The notes under the pieces were generated by a model that saw only the letters and a list, made by a program, of their open reading frames with translations, was not told the origin of the DNA and searched no databases. From Nonomuraea guangzhouensis (GTDB taxonomy: Bacteria; Actinomycetota; Actinomycetes; Streptosporangiales; Streptosporangiaceae): a stretch of DNA of 64,000 nucleotides. The position numbers and the translations under genes were made by a program. The DNA lies in NCBI RefSeq assembly GCF_019396345.1, contig NZ_JAHKRM010000015.1, positions 264,655 through 328,654 of the forward strand, written 5' to 3'. Positions 1 through 8,677 of this stretch are shown here, in pieces (positions within the stretch are counted from its first letter, which is position 1; every line of letters starts with the position of its first letter).

Positions 1-170
1 TTCCCAGGGAGGATACGGAGCCACGCGACCTTCTTCAGCGCCTTGGGAATGGGGCCCTTGCCGTCGTCTGAGGAGGACGGCGACGTCGTAACTCCGGCTG
101 TAGCGGTGAGTGGGGCGCCTGGGCTCATCATGAGGGTGGCGGCCAGGCCGATCTGTGCGACGAGACGCAT
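1..170 (-). CDS. Secreted protein, N-terminal part only
   Basis: The gene enters from the left edge on the minus strand, so only the first 56 codons are visible. The start is ATG at 168-170, preceded by a full AGGAGG ribosome site at 176-181. The product begins MRLVAQIGLAATLMM and continues through a hydrophobic stretch ending near TATAG, which reads as a Sec signal peptide. A Ser/Asp-rich segment and then KALKKVAW follow. The family cannot be recognised because the mature protein lies outside the window. The ribosome site, signal peptide and start position make the reading frame secure. Confidence 0.7.
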   Translation of the reverse strand, partial: MRLVAQIGLAATLMMSPGAPLTATAGVTTSPSSSDDGKGPIPKALKKVAWLRILPG

Positions 171-356
171 GTGTTCCTCCTGCCGGACGCCCGGGCGGCG
201 GCATACTCGCCGAGTGGCGTGTCACGGGTGTCGGTGAAGGGGGAGTGGCCTCGAGTATCCCGCCTGACCAGGCTGATCAGCTCGATTATGTCGATCGTGT
301 CGCGGACGGGAGGGAGCCGCGCTGGTACGTTCCGCTGTTCTTGGATAGCCCGAGGA

Positions 357-1076
357 TCAGGTCAGGGGGAGGCGTCGGCCCAAGATCGCGTACTGCTCGT
401 AACCGCCGGGGAACAGGAACGGGCTCAGCAGGTCGGTGAAGCCCATGCTGGCGTACAGGTGGCGGGCCATGGTGGGGCGGTCGTGCGTGGACAGGACCGC
501 CGAACGTTCGGGGCGGCCCGCGCACAGGGTGGTGATCATGGCCCGGCCGATGCCCTTGCCCTGGTAGTCGGGGTGCATGTGGATCTCGGCCAGTTCGAAC
601 GCGTTGCCCAGCCAGGCTTCGGCCGCCTCCCTGCCCGCGCGGCTCTCCAGCGCGCGGAACACGACGTCGTGCCACCACTGGCCCGGGGCGCCCCGGAAAC
701 CGTAGGCGAAGCCGACGATCTTCGGGCTGGACGCGTCGCCGGGGTGTCGCGTTCCAGCGTTCGGGTCTGCGCCCATCCCGTTGCTCGGCGAGGTGCCCGG
801 CGCCGAGGCCGTGAACCACCGCCTGCGCTCACTCAGCGTCGGAACCCCGGCCCCGGGAACCTCGGCGAAGGCCGAAGGCGCGTCCGGAGTCTCCGGGCCG
901 CCACGCAATTCAGCGAAGTAGCACTGGAAGTAGGGATATGTGCCGTGATTTCGCATGATGGCCTTGCGGCCGGTGATCTGGTCCGTGGGCGGGCGCATGG
1001 CGGCGGTATAGATGTCGATCACCGTGTCCAGACGTTCGGTGAACTCCGCCTGGCCCGCCCCGCGAAACTCGATCAC
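357..1076 (-). CDS. GNAT family N-acetyltransferase
   Basis: This is a protein of about 239 residues with a C-terminal GNAT fold. The acetyl-CoA-binding motif A is clear as HPDYQGKGIGRAM, with the Q-x-G-x-G core, followed by motif B around ARHLYASMGFTDL. The GTG at 1074-1076 is chosen as the start because it opens VIEFRGAGQAEF and falls just after the stop of the upstream ybaK-like gene. An in-frame start at 1133 would overlap that gene. The middle (about residues 80-120) is a Ser/Pro/Gly-rich linker. The substrate cannot be deduced. It is probably cotranscribed with the YbaK gene, 10 nt away. Confidence 0.75.
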   Translation of the reverse strand: MIEFRGAGQAEFTERLDTVIDIYTAAMRPPTDQITGRKAIMRNHGTYPYFQCYFAELRGGPETPDAPSAFAEVPGAGVPTLSERRRWFTASAPGTSPSNGMGADPNAGTRHPGDASSPKIVGFAYGFRGAPGQWWHDVVFRALESRAGREAAEAWLGNAFELAEIHMHPDYQGKGIGRAMITTLCAGRPERSAVLSTHDRPTMARHLYASMGFTDLLSPFLFPGGYEQYAILGRRLPLT

Positions 1077-1086
1077 GCGTCGCACA

Positions 1087-1563
1087 CTACTCGACGTCGA
1101 CGGGCGTACCACCGGTGATACGCACCAGCTCATCGAATGTGGTGGGAAAGACAGTGAGCGGGTGCCCGCCCGCGGCCCATACGACCTCGTGCTTGCTCAG
1201 CCAGTTGTCCACCAGCGTCCGCACCGGGGCCGGATGCCCCACGGGCGCGACGCCGCCGATCGGCTGGCCCGTCGCGGCCCTGACGAACTCCGGTGTCGCC
1301 CGCCGTACCTTCAGAACCCCCGCCGTGCGGGCGATCAACTCGACGTCGACGCGGTGCGCACCGCTGGTCAGCACGAGGAGCGGCGCGCCGTCCGCATCGA
1401 AGATGAGGCTGTTGGCGATGGCGCCGACCTCGCAGCCGACCTGCGCGGCGGCGGTGGCCGCAGTGGGAGCTTTCTCCGGCAGGACGATGATCTCTCCCTC
1501 GGCGCCCAGCGCGCGGAGGGCGGTTTCCACCAGAACGGCGTTAGCCGGCAACTTCTCAGACAT
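1087..1563 (-). CDS. YbaK/EbsC family aminoacyl-tRNA deacylase-like protein
   Basis: A product of about 158 residues, the usual size for YbaK/ProX-type trans-editing domains, which hydrolyse mischarged aminoacyl-tRNAs such as Cys-tRNA(Pro). Family features are AAAQVGCEVGAIANSLIF, with the conserved lysine position occupied by Asn-Ser, then LLVLTSGAHRVD and the ATGQPIGGVAPVGH segment. ATG at 1561-1563 is used as start; a GTG two codons upstream (1569) is equally possible. It is the first gene of a likely two-gene unit with the downstream acetyltransferase and is divergent from the L,D-transpeptidase gene, with about 98 bp between starts. The exact tRNA specificity cannot be told. Confidence 0.8.
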   Translation of the reverse strand: MSEKLPANAVLVETALRALGAEGEIIVLPEKAPTAATAAAQVGCEVGAIANSLIFDADGAPLLVLTSGAHRVDVELIARTAGVLKVRRATPEFVRAATGQPIGGVAPVGHPAPVRTLVDNWLSKHEVVWAAGGHPLTVFPTTFDELVRITGGTPVDVE

Positions 1564-1661
1564 GGGCACACTCTAAACAGATTGACCATTGCATTACCTG
1601 GACATGGTGGTGGTGTAGGGTCCTTTGATTCGAATGTTCATGGTATGAGAGGTGGTACGGG

Positions 1662-2492
1662 GTGGGGGACCGACGGCTGCCCGGCGTGGCTGCTCTCTTG
1701 ACGGTTGGTGCAGTACTCCTGACGGGGTGCGGTACATCCGCGACCCAGGTGCGGCTGGCCGCCGCGCCCGCCATCACTTCCATCACGCCAACGCCCACTG
1801 CGGCAACGCCCACGGCGACGGCTCCCGCGGCGGCCGCCACAGCGGGACCGAGTGCCATCGCCGCGCCGAAGCGGACGCTCAAGCTGGGCGCCAAGGGCGA
1901 AGCGGTCATGTGGCTGCAGAACCGGCTCAGAGGGCTCGGTTACCGCCCGGGCAAGGCCGACGGCCGCTACGGCGGTTCGACGCTGACGGCCGTGTGGGCG
2001 TTCCAGAAGGTCAACGGCATCAGGCCGACCAGCACGATCGCCAAGCGCACGTGGACCGCGCTGGAGAACCCCAGGACCCCCAAGGTCCTGGTCAAGAACG
2101 GCCAGCCGACCCGCGCCGAGGTCAACCTGACCAAGCAGATCATGGTCCTGTACGTCGGCGGCGAGGTGAAGCTGATCACCCACATCTCCTCCGGCAGCGG
2201 CGTCCCCTACTGCGAGACGGCGACGTGGCAGGGCAAGAAGCAGCGCTTCTGCGGCTCGGCCAGCACGCCCACGGGCGACTTCAAGACGACGTGGCGCGCG
2301 AAGGGCTGGCACCGGTCGTACCTGGGGCAGCTGTACAACCCGATCTTCTTCAACGGCGGCATCGCCTTCCACGGCGCGCTGTCGGTGCCGCTGTACCCGG
2401 CGTCTCACGGGTGCGTGCGGATGCCGATGAACGTGGCGGTCGAACTGCCTGGACTGCTGGGCAAGGGCGTACCGGTGCACGTGCGACGCTAG
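1662..2492 (+). CDS. L,D-transpeptidase lipoprotein with peptidoglycan-binding domain
   Basis: A 276-residue envelope enzyme. Residues 1-23 form a lipoprotein signal with lipobox LTGC (Cys23). A Thr/Ala/Pro-rich linker runs to about residue 70. A PG_binding_1 repeat follows (LKLGAKGEAVMWLQNRL to FQKVNGI), then a YkuD catalytic domain ending in SHGCVRMP, with Cys251 as the expected nucleophile and the upstream HG pair at FHGAL. The family forms 3-3 crosslinks or attaches proteins to peptidoglycan outside the membrane. The start is GTG at 1662, preceded by a GAGAGGTGG-like ribosome site. The domain order is complete and nothing is missing. Confidence 0.88.
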   Translation: MGDRRLPGVAALLTVGAVLLTGCGTSATQVRLAAAPAITSITPTPTAATPTATAPAAAATAGPSAIAAPKRTLKLGAKGEAVMWLQNRLRGLGYRPGKADGRYGGSTLTAVWAFQKVNGIRPTSTIAKRTWTALENPRTPKVLVKNGQPTRAEVNLTKQIMVLYVGGEVKLITHISSGSGVPYCETATWQGKKQRFCGSASTPTGDFKTTWRAKGWHRSYLGQLYNPIFFNGGIAFHGALSVPLYPASHGCVRMPMNVAVELPGLLGKGVPVHVRR

Positions 2493-2670
2493 CTGCGCCG
2501 GCGATAGGTCCGTGAGCTTCGGGAAGTTATCGTCCTGGAGTTCGCGGACCTTTTGGCATCCTGGGTGCTGCAGATGATCGCTGGGCAACTCCCGAAAAGT
2601 TCCGTCACGGAGCGTGTTCCCACTAACCGTGAGCGTATCGACGGACCGCTTCGAAAGGAGTCGATCGCTG

Positions 2671-2887
2671 ATGAACATGGACCGGTTGCCGGCCATCTAC
2701 CGGCGCACCCACGGCATCCGCTACTTCCACGGCTGCTACAGCCTGGGCGACGATCAGCTGTGGGGCATCACCCGCACCCGCAAAGGCGCCGACCACAGTG
2801 CTGGCCGCCCAACGGCGCGAACGCGCCCGAATCCCCAGCGAGAAACAACGCCGCTGGGGACGGCCCACCACCACCCGAGCCGCTTGA
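2671..2887 (+). pseudogene. IS630-type transposase remnant
   Basis: The reading frame from ATG 2671 gives RRTHGIRYFHGCYSLGDD followed by LWGITRTRKGAD, the segment around the first part of the DDE domain in IS630-type transposases of actinobacteria. The sequence then jumps, in another frame, to VLAAQRRERARIPSEKQRR, which resembles the C-terminal tail of the same family, and ends at TGA 2885-2887. The N-terminal HTH, the rest of the catalytic core and the middle are gone. It is therefore an internally deleted relic. No clear terminal repeats were seen. The family call rests on remembered consensus sequences. Confidence 0.55.
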
Positions 2888-2934
2888 TCAACCAACCCGG
2901 TGAACGCTCGTGGTCACCGCACTAGCCTTGCCGC

Positions 2935-3396
2935 ATGACCATGGAAGACCGACTCGCCACTATCGATGGTCTACTGGCCCGCCCTTTTCCGATAGAAGAA
3001 GAACGAGCGGCGCCGGCCAGCGAGACGTGGGAGGGGTATCGCTCCAGTGGACAGCGCAGCCACTTGTGCTTCTTGATGGCCAGCCAGGACTTTTGGGACG
3101 ACCGCAGCGAGGATGTCGTCCAGGCGGCGGAGGAAGAGATCGCCGCCGCCCTCGAGGCGCTGGTGACCGCACTGACGTCGCGCTGGGGACGGCCCGAAGT
3201 AGTCGATCTGTGGCGTGACCTGGGGGGTGATAGCCCGCCAGTGCCTGAGCCGATGAACGAGCTCAGCCAGTTCAGCGGCAGGATGTCCGTCTGGCATCCG
3301 GGCGCCGGCCGATGGGTTGCACTCGCGGTCGGTCAGGCTGATCCGGAGTTCCCGATCCTGTTACTCGCCGCCATTGGTGAAACGCCGCTTCTCTAG
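2935..3396 (+). CDS. Hypothetical protein (153 aa)
   Basis: An acidic, soluble protein of 153 residues with Trp-rich stretches (SETWEGYRSSGQ, WGRPEVVDLWRDLGG, MSVWHPGAGRWVALAVG). It has no signal peptide or membrane segment, and I do not recognise a family. Start ATG 2935 begins MTMEDRLATIDGLL; no strong ribosome site is visible just upstream, where the IS630 relic ends. Codon use is typical of the window. It lies about 195 bp upstream of a methyltransferase gene on the same strand, so cotranscription is possible but not shown. Confidence 0.6.
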   Translation: MTMEDRLATIDGLLARPFPIEEERAAPASETWEGYRSSGQRSHLCFLMASQDFWDDRSEDVVQAAEEEIAAALEALVTALTSRWGRPEVVDLWRDLGGDSPPVPEPMNELSQFSGRMSVWHPGAGRWVALAVGQADPEFPILLLAAIGETPLL

Positions 3397-3591
3397 GTGC
3401 GCCCTTGACGGCGATCATCGGCAGCGAAGCGTGCCGCCAGCTCGTTTCAACGATCCCGGCTGCCCGCAGCCTCACCAACATATGCAATCCCGAGTGCAAA
3501 CCGGGCACAGGAGACGGATCAGACTGTGCACCCGCGGAGACCGAGGCATGTGATCCCTCGTTCTGCGACCCCGACTCCTGAGGATCCATCA

Positions 3592-4740
3592 GTGACCTGG
3601 CATGAACACGCCGCTCGGCTCGCCGCCAGCGTGACTCCGCGTGGGTCACGGTGGCGCGAGCCCGTCACGACCACTCCCCGCCACCTGTTCGTTCCCCGGT
3701 GGTGGGACACCCCAGTCGGCGTCTCGTTCGGCCACTGGGAACTGCGCGACGGGCTCGCTGACGAGCAGGAGTGGATGACGGCGGGCTACCGTGATGAGAG
3801 TCTGATCACGCAGGTGGCGGGCGTGCACGCCGATCATGCCGCCCCCGGACAGGTCCTCACCGGGCGGCCGACCTCCAGTTCCACACTGCCTGGTCTGGTT
3901 GTTCGTATGTTGCGCCACGGGGAGATCTACGACGGCGCGGACGTGCTCGACCTGGCTACAGGCTCGGGCTACAGTGCCGCGCTGCTGTCTCGGTTGCTGG
4001 GCGATGCGCACGTCACCAGCATTGACGTAGACCCGTATTTGACGGAGGCCGCCGCCGAGCGGCTCGACCGCGTCGGTCTGCACCCCAAGGTCGTCACCTG
4101 TGATGGGAACGGCCCGCTGCCCGGCCGGTACGACCGGATCGTGTCGATGGTCGCGGTGCGGCCGATACCCGTGAGTTGGCTGGAAGCCCTGCGCCCCGGA
4201 GGGCGGTTGGTCACGTGCATCGCCAACACCTCGCTGATCGTTACGGCGAACAAGACCGACGACGGTTGGGCACACGGGCAGATCGAACGTGATTGGGCGA
4301 TGTTCATGCCCACCCGTTCGGGCAGCGGAGCATACGTGTCGCGGCTTACCGACATGTACGAGGCGATCCGCGACCAGTCCGGCGAGGATGTCCGGCAGGG
4401 GCGGTATCCCGTCGTCGACGCTGGAGCCGGGTGGGAGTTGCGGTCAATGCTGGAGGTCACGGCACCGGGGATCGAGGACCGCTACGAAGAGGATGAGGAC
4501 GGTCGTCGGACGGCCTGGCTCCTGCACGAAGACGGGTCGTGGGCTCGGGCCAGTGCGCAGGGGACGGACTGTCCGACCGTGCACCAGGCGGGACCTCGCA
4601 GGTTGTGGGACATCTTCGACGATCTCCGTTTCCATTGGCTGGCCAGCGGGTCACTGCCGTTGTACGGCGCTCGCGTCTCCATTACGCCCAAGGGGGTCAT
4701 TCGCGTATGGCGGGGCACCTGGAAGGGCGTTATCCGCTGA
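3592..4740 (+). CDS. Protein-L-isoaspartate-type methyltransferase of the graspetide-maturation family (orphan)
   Basis: About 382 residues. The N-terminal TTPRHLFVPRWW and the SAM-binding motif VLDLATGSGYSAALL followed by VTSIDVD mark a PCMT-like fold. The long C-terminal extension (FMPTRSGSG onward) and the SSSTLPGLVVRML block are characteristic of methyltransferases paired with ATP-grasp ligases in graspetide (microviridin-like RiPP) clusters. The GTG at 3592 is chosen because TGAGGA lies 8 nt upstream and the protein then begins close to the family length. GTG at 3550 and 3526 are alternatives. No ATP-grasp gene or precursor peptide is nearby, so the substrate is open; it could act on isoaspartate in proteins generally. 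Confidence 0.65.
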   Translation: MTWHEHAARLAASVTPRGSRWREPVTTTPRHLFVPRWWDTPVGVSFGHWELRDGLADEQEWMTAGYRDESLITQVAGVHADHAAPGQVLTGRPTSSSTLPGLVVRMLRHGEIYDGADVLDLATGSGYSAALLSRLLGDAHVTSIDVDPYLTEAAAERLDRVGLHPKVVTCDGNGPLPGRYDRIVSMVAVRPIPVSWLEALRPGGRLVTCIANTSLIVTANKTDDGWAHGQIERDWAMFMPTRSGSGAYVSRLTDMYEAIRDQSGEDVRQGRYPVVDAGAGWELRSMLEVTAPGIEDRYEEDEDGRRTAWLLHEDGSWARASAQGTDCPTVHQAGPRRLWDIFDDLRFHWLASGSLPLYGARVSITPKGVIRVWRGTWKGVIR

Positions 4741-4876
4741 CTGTCCCCATCGAAGCTCCGGCATCGATGGCGTTCAAGGCGACCACATCCCCAGGGTGGC
4801 CGGACGCGGTGTGCGCCACAGCGGGGACCGGACGCCTTCCTGGACGGTGTGCGGGGCGGGCAGTTCGATTCGTCCA

Positions 4877-5572
4877 TCATGCTTGAGGAGCTGAGGGGCG
4901 TTCCGAGCCCGGGGTGATCAACCCCGTCTCGTATGCGAGGACGACCGCCTGAACCCGGTCCCTGAGGCCGAGTTTGGACAGGATGCGCGCCACGTGGGTC
5001 TTGATCGTCGTCGGGCTGAGGCTCAGCCGTCCGGCGAGTTCGGCGTTGCTCAGCCCGGTGGCGAGCAGGCGCAGCACCTCCAGCTCCCGGGGTGTCAGCT
5101 CCGACAGGTCGCGGTGGACGGCCGCCCTGGCCTCGTCACGGCGGGCGAACCGTTCGACCAGGCGGCGGGTGATCGTCGGGGCGAGCAGGGCGTCGCCCGC
5201 GCGGACCAGGCGTACCGCGGCCACCAGGTGTTCGGGCGTGACGTCCTTGAGCAGGAACGCGCTGGCCCCCATGGTGAGCGCGGCGTAGACATAGTGATCG
5301 AGGTCGTAGGTGGTCAGGATGAGGACGCGGGTCTCGTCCGCGGCGCCTGCCATGATCTGCCGGGTGGCTTCGAGGCCGTCCATCTCCGGCATCCGGATGT
5401 CCATGAGGACGACGTCGGGCCGGGTGCGCCAGACGGCGGCGACGGCTTCGGCGCCGTTGGCCGCTTCGGCCGCCACCTCGATGCCGTCGGCGGCGAGGAT
5501 CATCCCGAACCCGCTGCGTACCAGCGCCTGGTCGTCGGCGATGACCACGCGCAGTGGCCTGTTCACGTCCAT
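4877..5572 (-). CDS. NarL/LuxR-type response regulator
   Basis: A 231-residue two-component regulator. The receiver domain has acidic residues D13/D14, phosphoacceptor Asp58 in VVLMDIRMPEMDG, and the conserved Lys in FLLKDVTPE. A C-terminal LuxR helix-turn-helix follows, from about residue 155 (LTPRELEVLRLLATGLSN to RDRVQAVVLAYE). Start is ATG at 5570-5572, which overlaps the end of the upstream histidine kinase gene by 10 nt. The pair is therefore translationally coupled and the kinase is its cognate partner. Target genes are unknown. The 136 bp between its stop and the convergent methyltransferase show nothing recognisable. Confidence 0.9.
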   Translation of the reverse strand: MDVNRPLRVVIADDQALVRSGFGMILAADGIEVAAEAANGAEAVAAVWRTRPDVVLMDIRMPEMDGLEATRQIMAGAADETRVLILTTYDLDHYVYAALTMGASAFLLKDVTPEHLVAAVRLVRAGDALLAPTITRRLVERFARRDEARAAVHRDLSELTPRELEVLRLLATGLSNAELAGRLSLSPTTIKTHVARILSKLGLRDRVQAVVLAYETGLITPGSERPSAPQA

Positions 5573-7044
5573 GGAACCCTCGCCTTGATCTGGTAGCCGC
5601 CGCCGTCCCTTGGTCCCGCCCGCAGGGTGCCGCCGTAGAGCGCGAGCCGCTCCCGTAGCCCGATCAAACCCCTGCCCTGGCCGTCTCCGGCCACCATCGC
5701 CTGCCTGCCGCTGGTGTCGGTGGCATCGATCGCCTGTCGGCCGCCGGGGTCGGGGACGTCGATCGGCTGCCCGCTGCCGGGGTTGGGGACGTCGATCGGC
5801 TGCCCGCCGCCGGTGTCGGTGATCTCGATCTCCAGCCAGTCGCCGCTGTGGCCGATCGTGACGGACGCCGTCGCGCCGGCCGCGTGCTTGATCGTGTTGG
5901 TCAAGGCCTCCTGTACGACGCGGTAAACGGCCAAATCCACCCCCGGCGGCAGCGGGCCGGGCGGTGGAGCGACCTCGACGCTGACCGGAACTCCGGCCGC
6001 GCGAACCCGTTTGATCAAGGAGTCCAGCTGGTCGAGTCCCGGTTGGGGTTCGAGCCCGTCCGCGCCCGCCCGCGTGCTTTCCGGACCGGCGAGCAGGCCC
6101 ATGACGTGGCGGAGTTCGGCCATGGCGGCCCGGCCGCCGGCTTCGACCGCCAGCATGGCCTGCTTCGACTGGGCCGGGGCCGTGTCCATCACCTTGCGTG
6201 CCGCTCCGGCCTGGATCACCATCACGTTCACATTGTGGGTGACGACGTCGTGGAGTTCGGCGGCGATCCGGGAGCGCTCCACCTCGACGGCCCTGCGCAT
6301 GGCCTCCTCCTGAGCCTGCTGGAGCGCGGCGAACCGGCGACGGCCGGCGTCGAGCCGCTGCCTCCAGAACCGGCCGGAACTCGCGGCGACTCCGGCGCTC
6401 AGCAGCACCACGAACGGCCCCAGCCAGCTCGGCAACGGCGGTACGGAATCCTGGAAGGCCGCGCCGGCCAGGACGGTCGCGAGGACGAGACCGCCCATCG
6501 CCAGCGCCCGGTGCCGGCTGTGGGCCACGGCGCCATATGCGGCGATGGCGAACGTCAGCACGGTGATCCAGGTCGCGTCGTCATGGGTGGCCAACGCCGC
6601 GCCCAGCACCACCCAGAAGGTGACCAGCGGATAGAGCCGCCGCACCGCCAGCGGCAACGCGGTCAGCACCACCAGGAACGGAAGCGGGCCCGAACCTGCC
6701 GGGTCGGCGCCCGAACCTGCCGGGTCGTTCGCAGAGCCTGCTGGGGCGTCGGCGGCGGGATTGTCCGGCCGTATCGGACTGTCAGGCCGGACAGCGCTGC
6801 TCCGTGGCTGCGGAGCGGGCCGCAGCCGCAAGGGCGCTGTCAGGGAGGGTGGCTGCCCTTCGACGCGATGGAGACCACCGTCTGGCGTGCTGACCGTGGT
6901 CGCGGCCACCGCGACCACCGTCAGGACGATCGCGAGCAGCAGGTCGGCGAGGAGGGACCGGCGCGAGGGCCGGGCGGGCTTCTGCTCGGGGCGCAGCACA
7001 TCCAGCCCGAGCTGCCACCATCCGCGTCGTTCGCTCACTGTCAC
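5563..7044 (-). CDS. NarL-type sensor histidine kinase with amplified G1-box segment
   Basis: 493 residues. The N-terminal half has several hydrophobic membrane segments interrupted by a Pro/Ala/Gly-rich stretch (PDNPAADAPAGSANDPAGSG). The dimerisation domain is HisKA_3 type, with phosphorylated His265 in AAELHDVVTHN. The ATPase domain has an N-box in EALTNTIKHA. The G1 motif region is unusual: an 11-residue unit beginning at IEITDTGGGQP appears in about four degenerate tandem copies (33 bp each, about 5696-5830) before the final GRGLIGLRERLALYGG. The first copy keeps D-T-G-G-G. It is coupled to the response regulator at its 3' end. The signal sensed is unknown. Confidence 0.88.
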   Translation of the reverse strand: MTVSERRGWWQLGLDVLRPEQKPARPSRRSLLADLLLAIVLTVVAVAATTVSTPDGGLHRVEGQPPSLTAPLRLRPAPQPRSSAVRPDSPIRPDNPAADAPAGSANDPAGSGADPAGSGPLPFLVVLTALPLAVRRLYPLVTFWVVLGAALATHDDATWITVLTFAIAAYGAVAHSRHRALAMGGLVLATVLAGAAFQDSVPPLPSWLGPFVVLLSAGVAASSGRFWRQRLDAGRRRFAALQQAQEEAMRRAVEVERSRIAAELHDVVTHNVNVMVIQAGAARKVMDTAPAQSKQAMLAVEAGGRAAMAELRHVMGLLAGPESTRAGADGLEPQPGLDQLDSLIKRVRAAGVPVSVEVAPPPGPLPPGVDLAVYRVVQEALTNTIKHAAGATASVTIGHSGDWLEIEITDTGGGQPIDVPNPGSGQPIDVPDPGGRQAIDATDTSGRQAMVAGDGQGRGLIGLRERLALYGGTLRAGPRDGGGYQIKARVPWT

Positions 7045-7281
7045 GGATGCATTGTCCCGACCGCACGGTACGTCCCGCGTCAGCCTCGGTGACCGGGCCC
7101 GACGTCCTCCAGGAGTACATCTCAGGGATGACCCGGCCGGCGGTCGTCCTCAAGAAGGGGCCGATATCGGCAGGACAGCCGACGCGGGCGAATCTCCTGC
7201 GCGCATAGCTTGCTTGCTGCCATCGGCCGCCCGTGGAGACTCCATCGAGGCGGCCGCTCCGATCAGAAAGGACAACAGTTC

Positions 7282-8568
7282 ATGGGTTATGCGCGGAAAA
7301 CAGGGCATCGGGGCGTCACCGCCGTCGCGGCTCTGCTCGCCTTCGTGGGCGCCACCTCCTGCGCCCCCGCGTCCGCGGCCGGCCCGCTCCGATCCGACGG
7401 GCCCTCGCGTACGCCGTCCGCCGCCTCTGCCAGGCTCGCCTCCGCTGGGCCCTCGCGCACGCCGTCGTCCGCCTCCAGCCGGCCCGCCTCCGCCGGTCTG
7501 GCGTCCCTCCGCGGCGGCGCGCCGTACCTCCCCAAACCGACCGGATCCCAGCCGGTCGGCACCACGTCCCTGTACCTCAAGGACACCTCCCGCGCCGACC
7601 CCTGGGTGCCCAGCGTGAAGGCGAGGGAACTCATGATCTCCCTGTGGTACCCGGCGAGATCCCGTGGCGGGAAGACAGCCCCGTACATGACTCCCAAGGA
7701 ATCAGAACTTCTCATGAAGGACGGGGGGATAACCGATCTGCCGCCCGACCTGCTCAGCAAGACGCGAACCAACGCGACCATCGACGCGAAACCGGCGGGT
7801 CATCGGCGCGGACTGCCGCTGGTGGTGCTCTCCACCGGCTTCACCGAGCCCCGGAGCTCGCTCACCGCACTGGCCGAGGACCTGGCGAGCAGAGGGTTCG
7901 CGGTGGTCTCCATCGGCCACACGTACGAGACCGCGACGAGTTTCCCCGGCGGACGGATCACCACCTGTGTGGCATGCCAGGTCAAGAAGAAGGACCAGAC
8001 CTTCTGGGACAAGGTTGGGGCGACCAGGGCGGCCGACGTCTCCTTCGTGCTGGACGAGCTGACGCGCGCACACTCCACATGGAAGATCGACCCAGCCAGG
8101 ATCGCGATGGCCGGTCACTCGGCGGGCGGCGCGAGCGCTGTGGGGGCCATGCTCAAGGACTCGAGGGTACGCGCGGGGATCGACATCGACGGCACCGCGT
8201 TCGTCCCGGTTCCGGAGAGCGGGTTGGCGCGGCCGTTCCTCTTCCTGGGCACGCAGGCGAAACACAGCCCGGGCGGAGACGTCACGTGGGACGCCGCCTG
8301 GAAGAACCTGGCGGGGTGGAAGCGCTGGCTCGTGGTGGCGGGGGCGGAGCACGTCTCGTTCACCGACATCGCCGTGCTGGGCGAACAGATCGGCATCTAC
8401 CGGAACACCGCCCTGCCCCCTGCCCGTTCCATGGAGATCACCCGCACATACGTGGCGGCGTTCTTCGACCTGCACCTGCGCGCGAAGCCGCAGCCGCTGC
8501 TCAACGGGCCGTCATCACGTTTCCCCGCGGTCAAGCTGTGTGACGTCGAGCAGAAGACGTGCGCTTAG
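7282..8568 (+). CDS. Secreted PAF-acetylhydrolase/dienelactone-hydrolase-like esterase
   Basis: 428 residues. A signal peptide (RKTGHRGVTAVAALLAFVG) may be a lipoprotein type, with Cys near residue 27. It is followed by a linker of two 16-residue copies beginning GPSRTPS. The alpha/beta-hydrolase domain carries the nucleophile elbow GHSAGG (Ser280), and a late His in AGAEHVSF is the likely catalytic base. The segment LMISLWYPA is typical of the platelet-activating-factor acetylhydrolase isoform II group. The ATG at 7282 has AGAAAGGA 10 nt upstream. Substrates are probably short-chain esters or phospholipids outside the cell. It is followed by a penicillin-acylase gene on the same strand, 109 bp away. 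Confidence 0.78.
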   Translation: MGYARKTGHRGVTAVAALLAFVGATSCAPASAAGPLRSDGPSRTPSAASARLASAGPSRTPSSASSRPASAGLASLRGGAPYLPKPTGSQPVGTTSLYLKDTSRADPWVPSVKARELMISLWYPARSRGGKTAPYMTPKESELLMKDGGITDLPPDLLSKTRTNATIDAKPAGHRRGLPLVVLSTGFTEPRSSLTALAEDLASRGFAVVSIGHTYETATSFPGGRITTCVACQVKKKDQTFWDKVGATRAADVSFVLDELTRAHSTWKIDPARIAMAGHSAGGASAVGAMLKDSRVRAGIDIDGTAFVPVPESGLARPFLFLGTQAKHSPGGDVTWDAAWKNLAGWKRWLVVAGAEHVSFTDIAVLGEQIGIYRNTALPPARSMEITRTYVAAFFDLHLRAKPQPLLNGPSSRFPAVKLCDVEQKTCA

Positions 8569-8677
8569 CCCCCTAACCGACCCCTCCGCGCCCCCTAAAT
8601 ATCCCGAATTCGCTGGCCGAAATCACCTCAGGCGTCCTGTCATGGAAGTCGCCGAGGGGAACGAGGGGTGCTGTGCC

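Noticed and set aside
3397..3591. Graspetide precursor peptide upstream of the methyltransferase
   Set aside because: No short frame with a ribosome site and a Thr/Asp/Glu-rich core was found on either strand.
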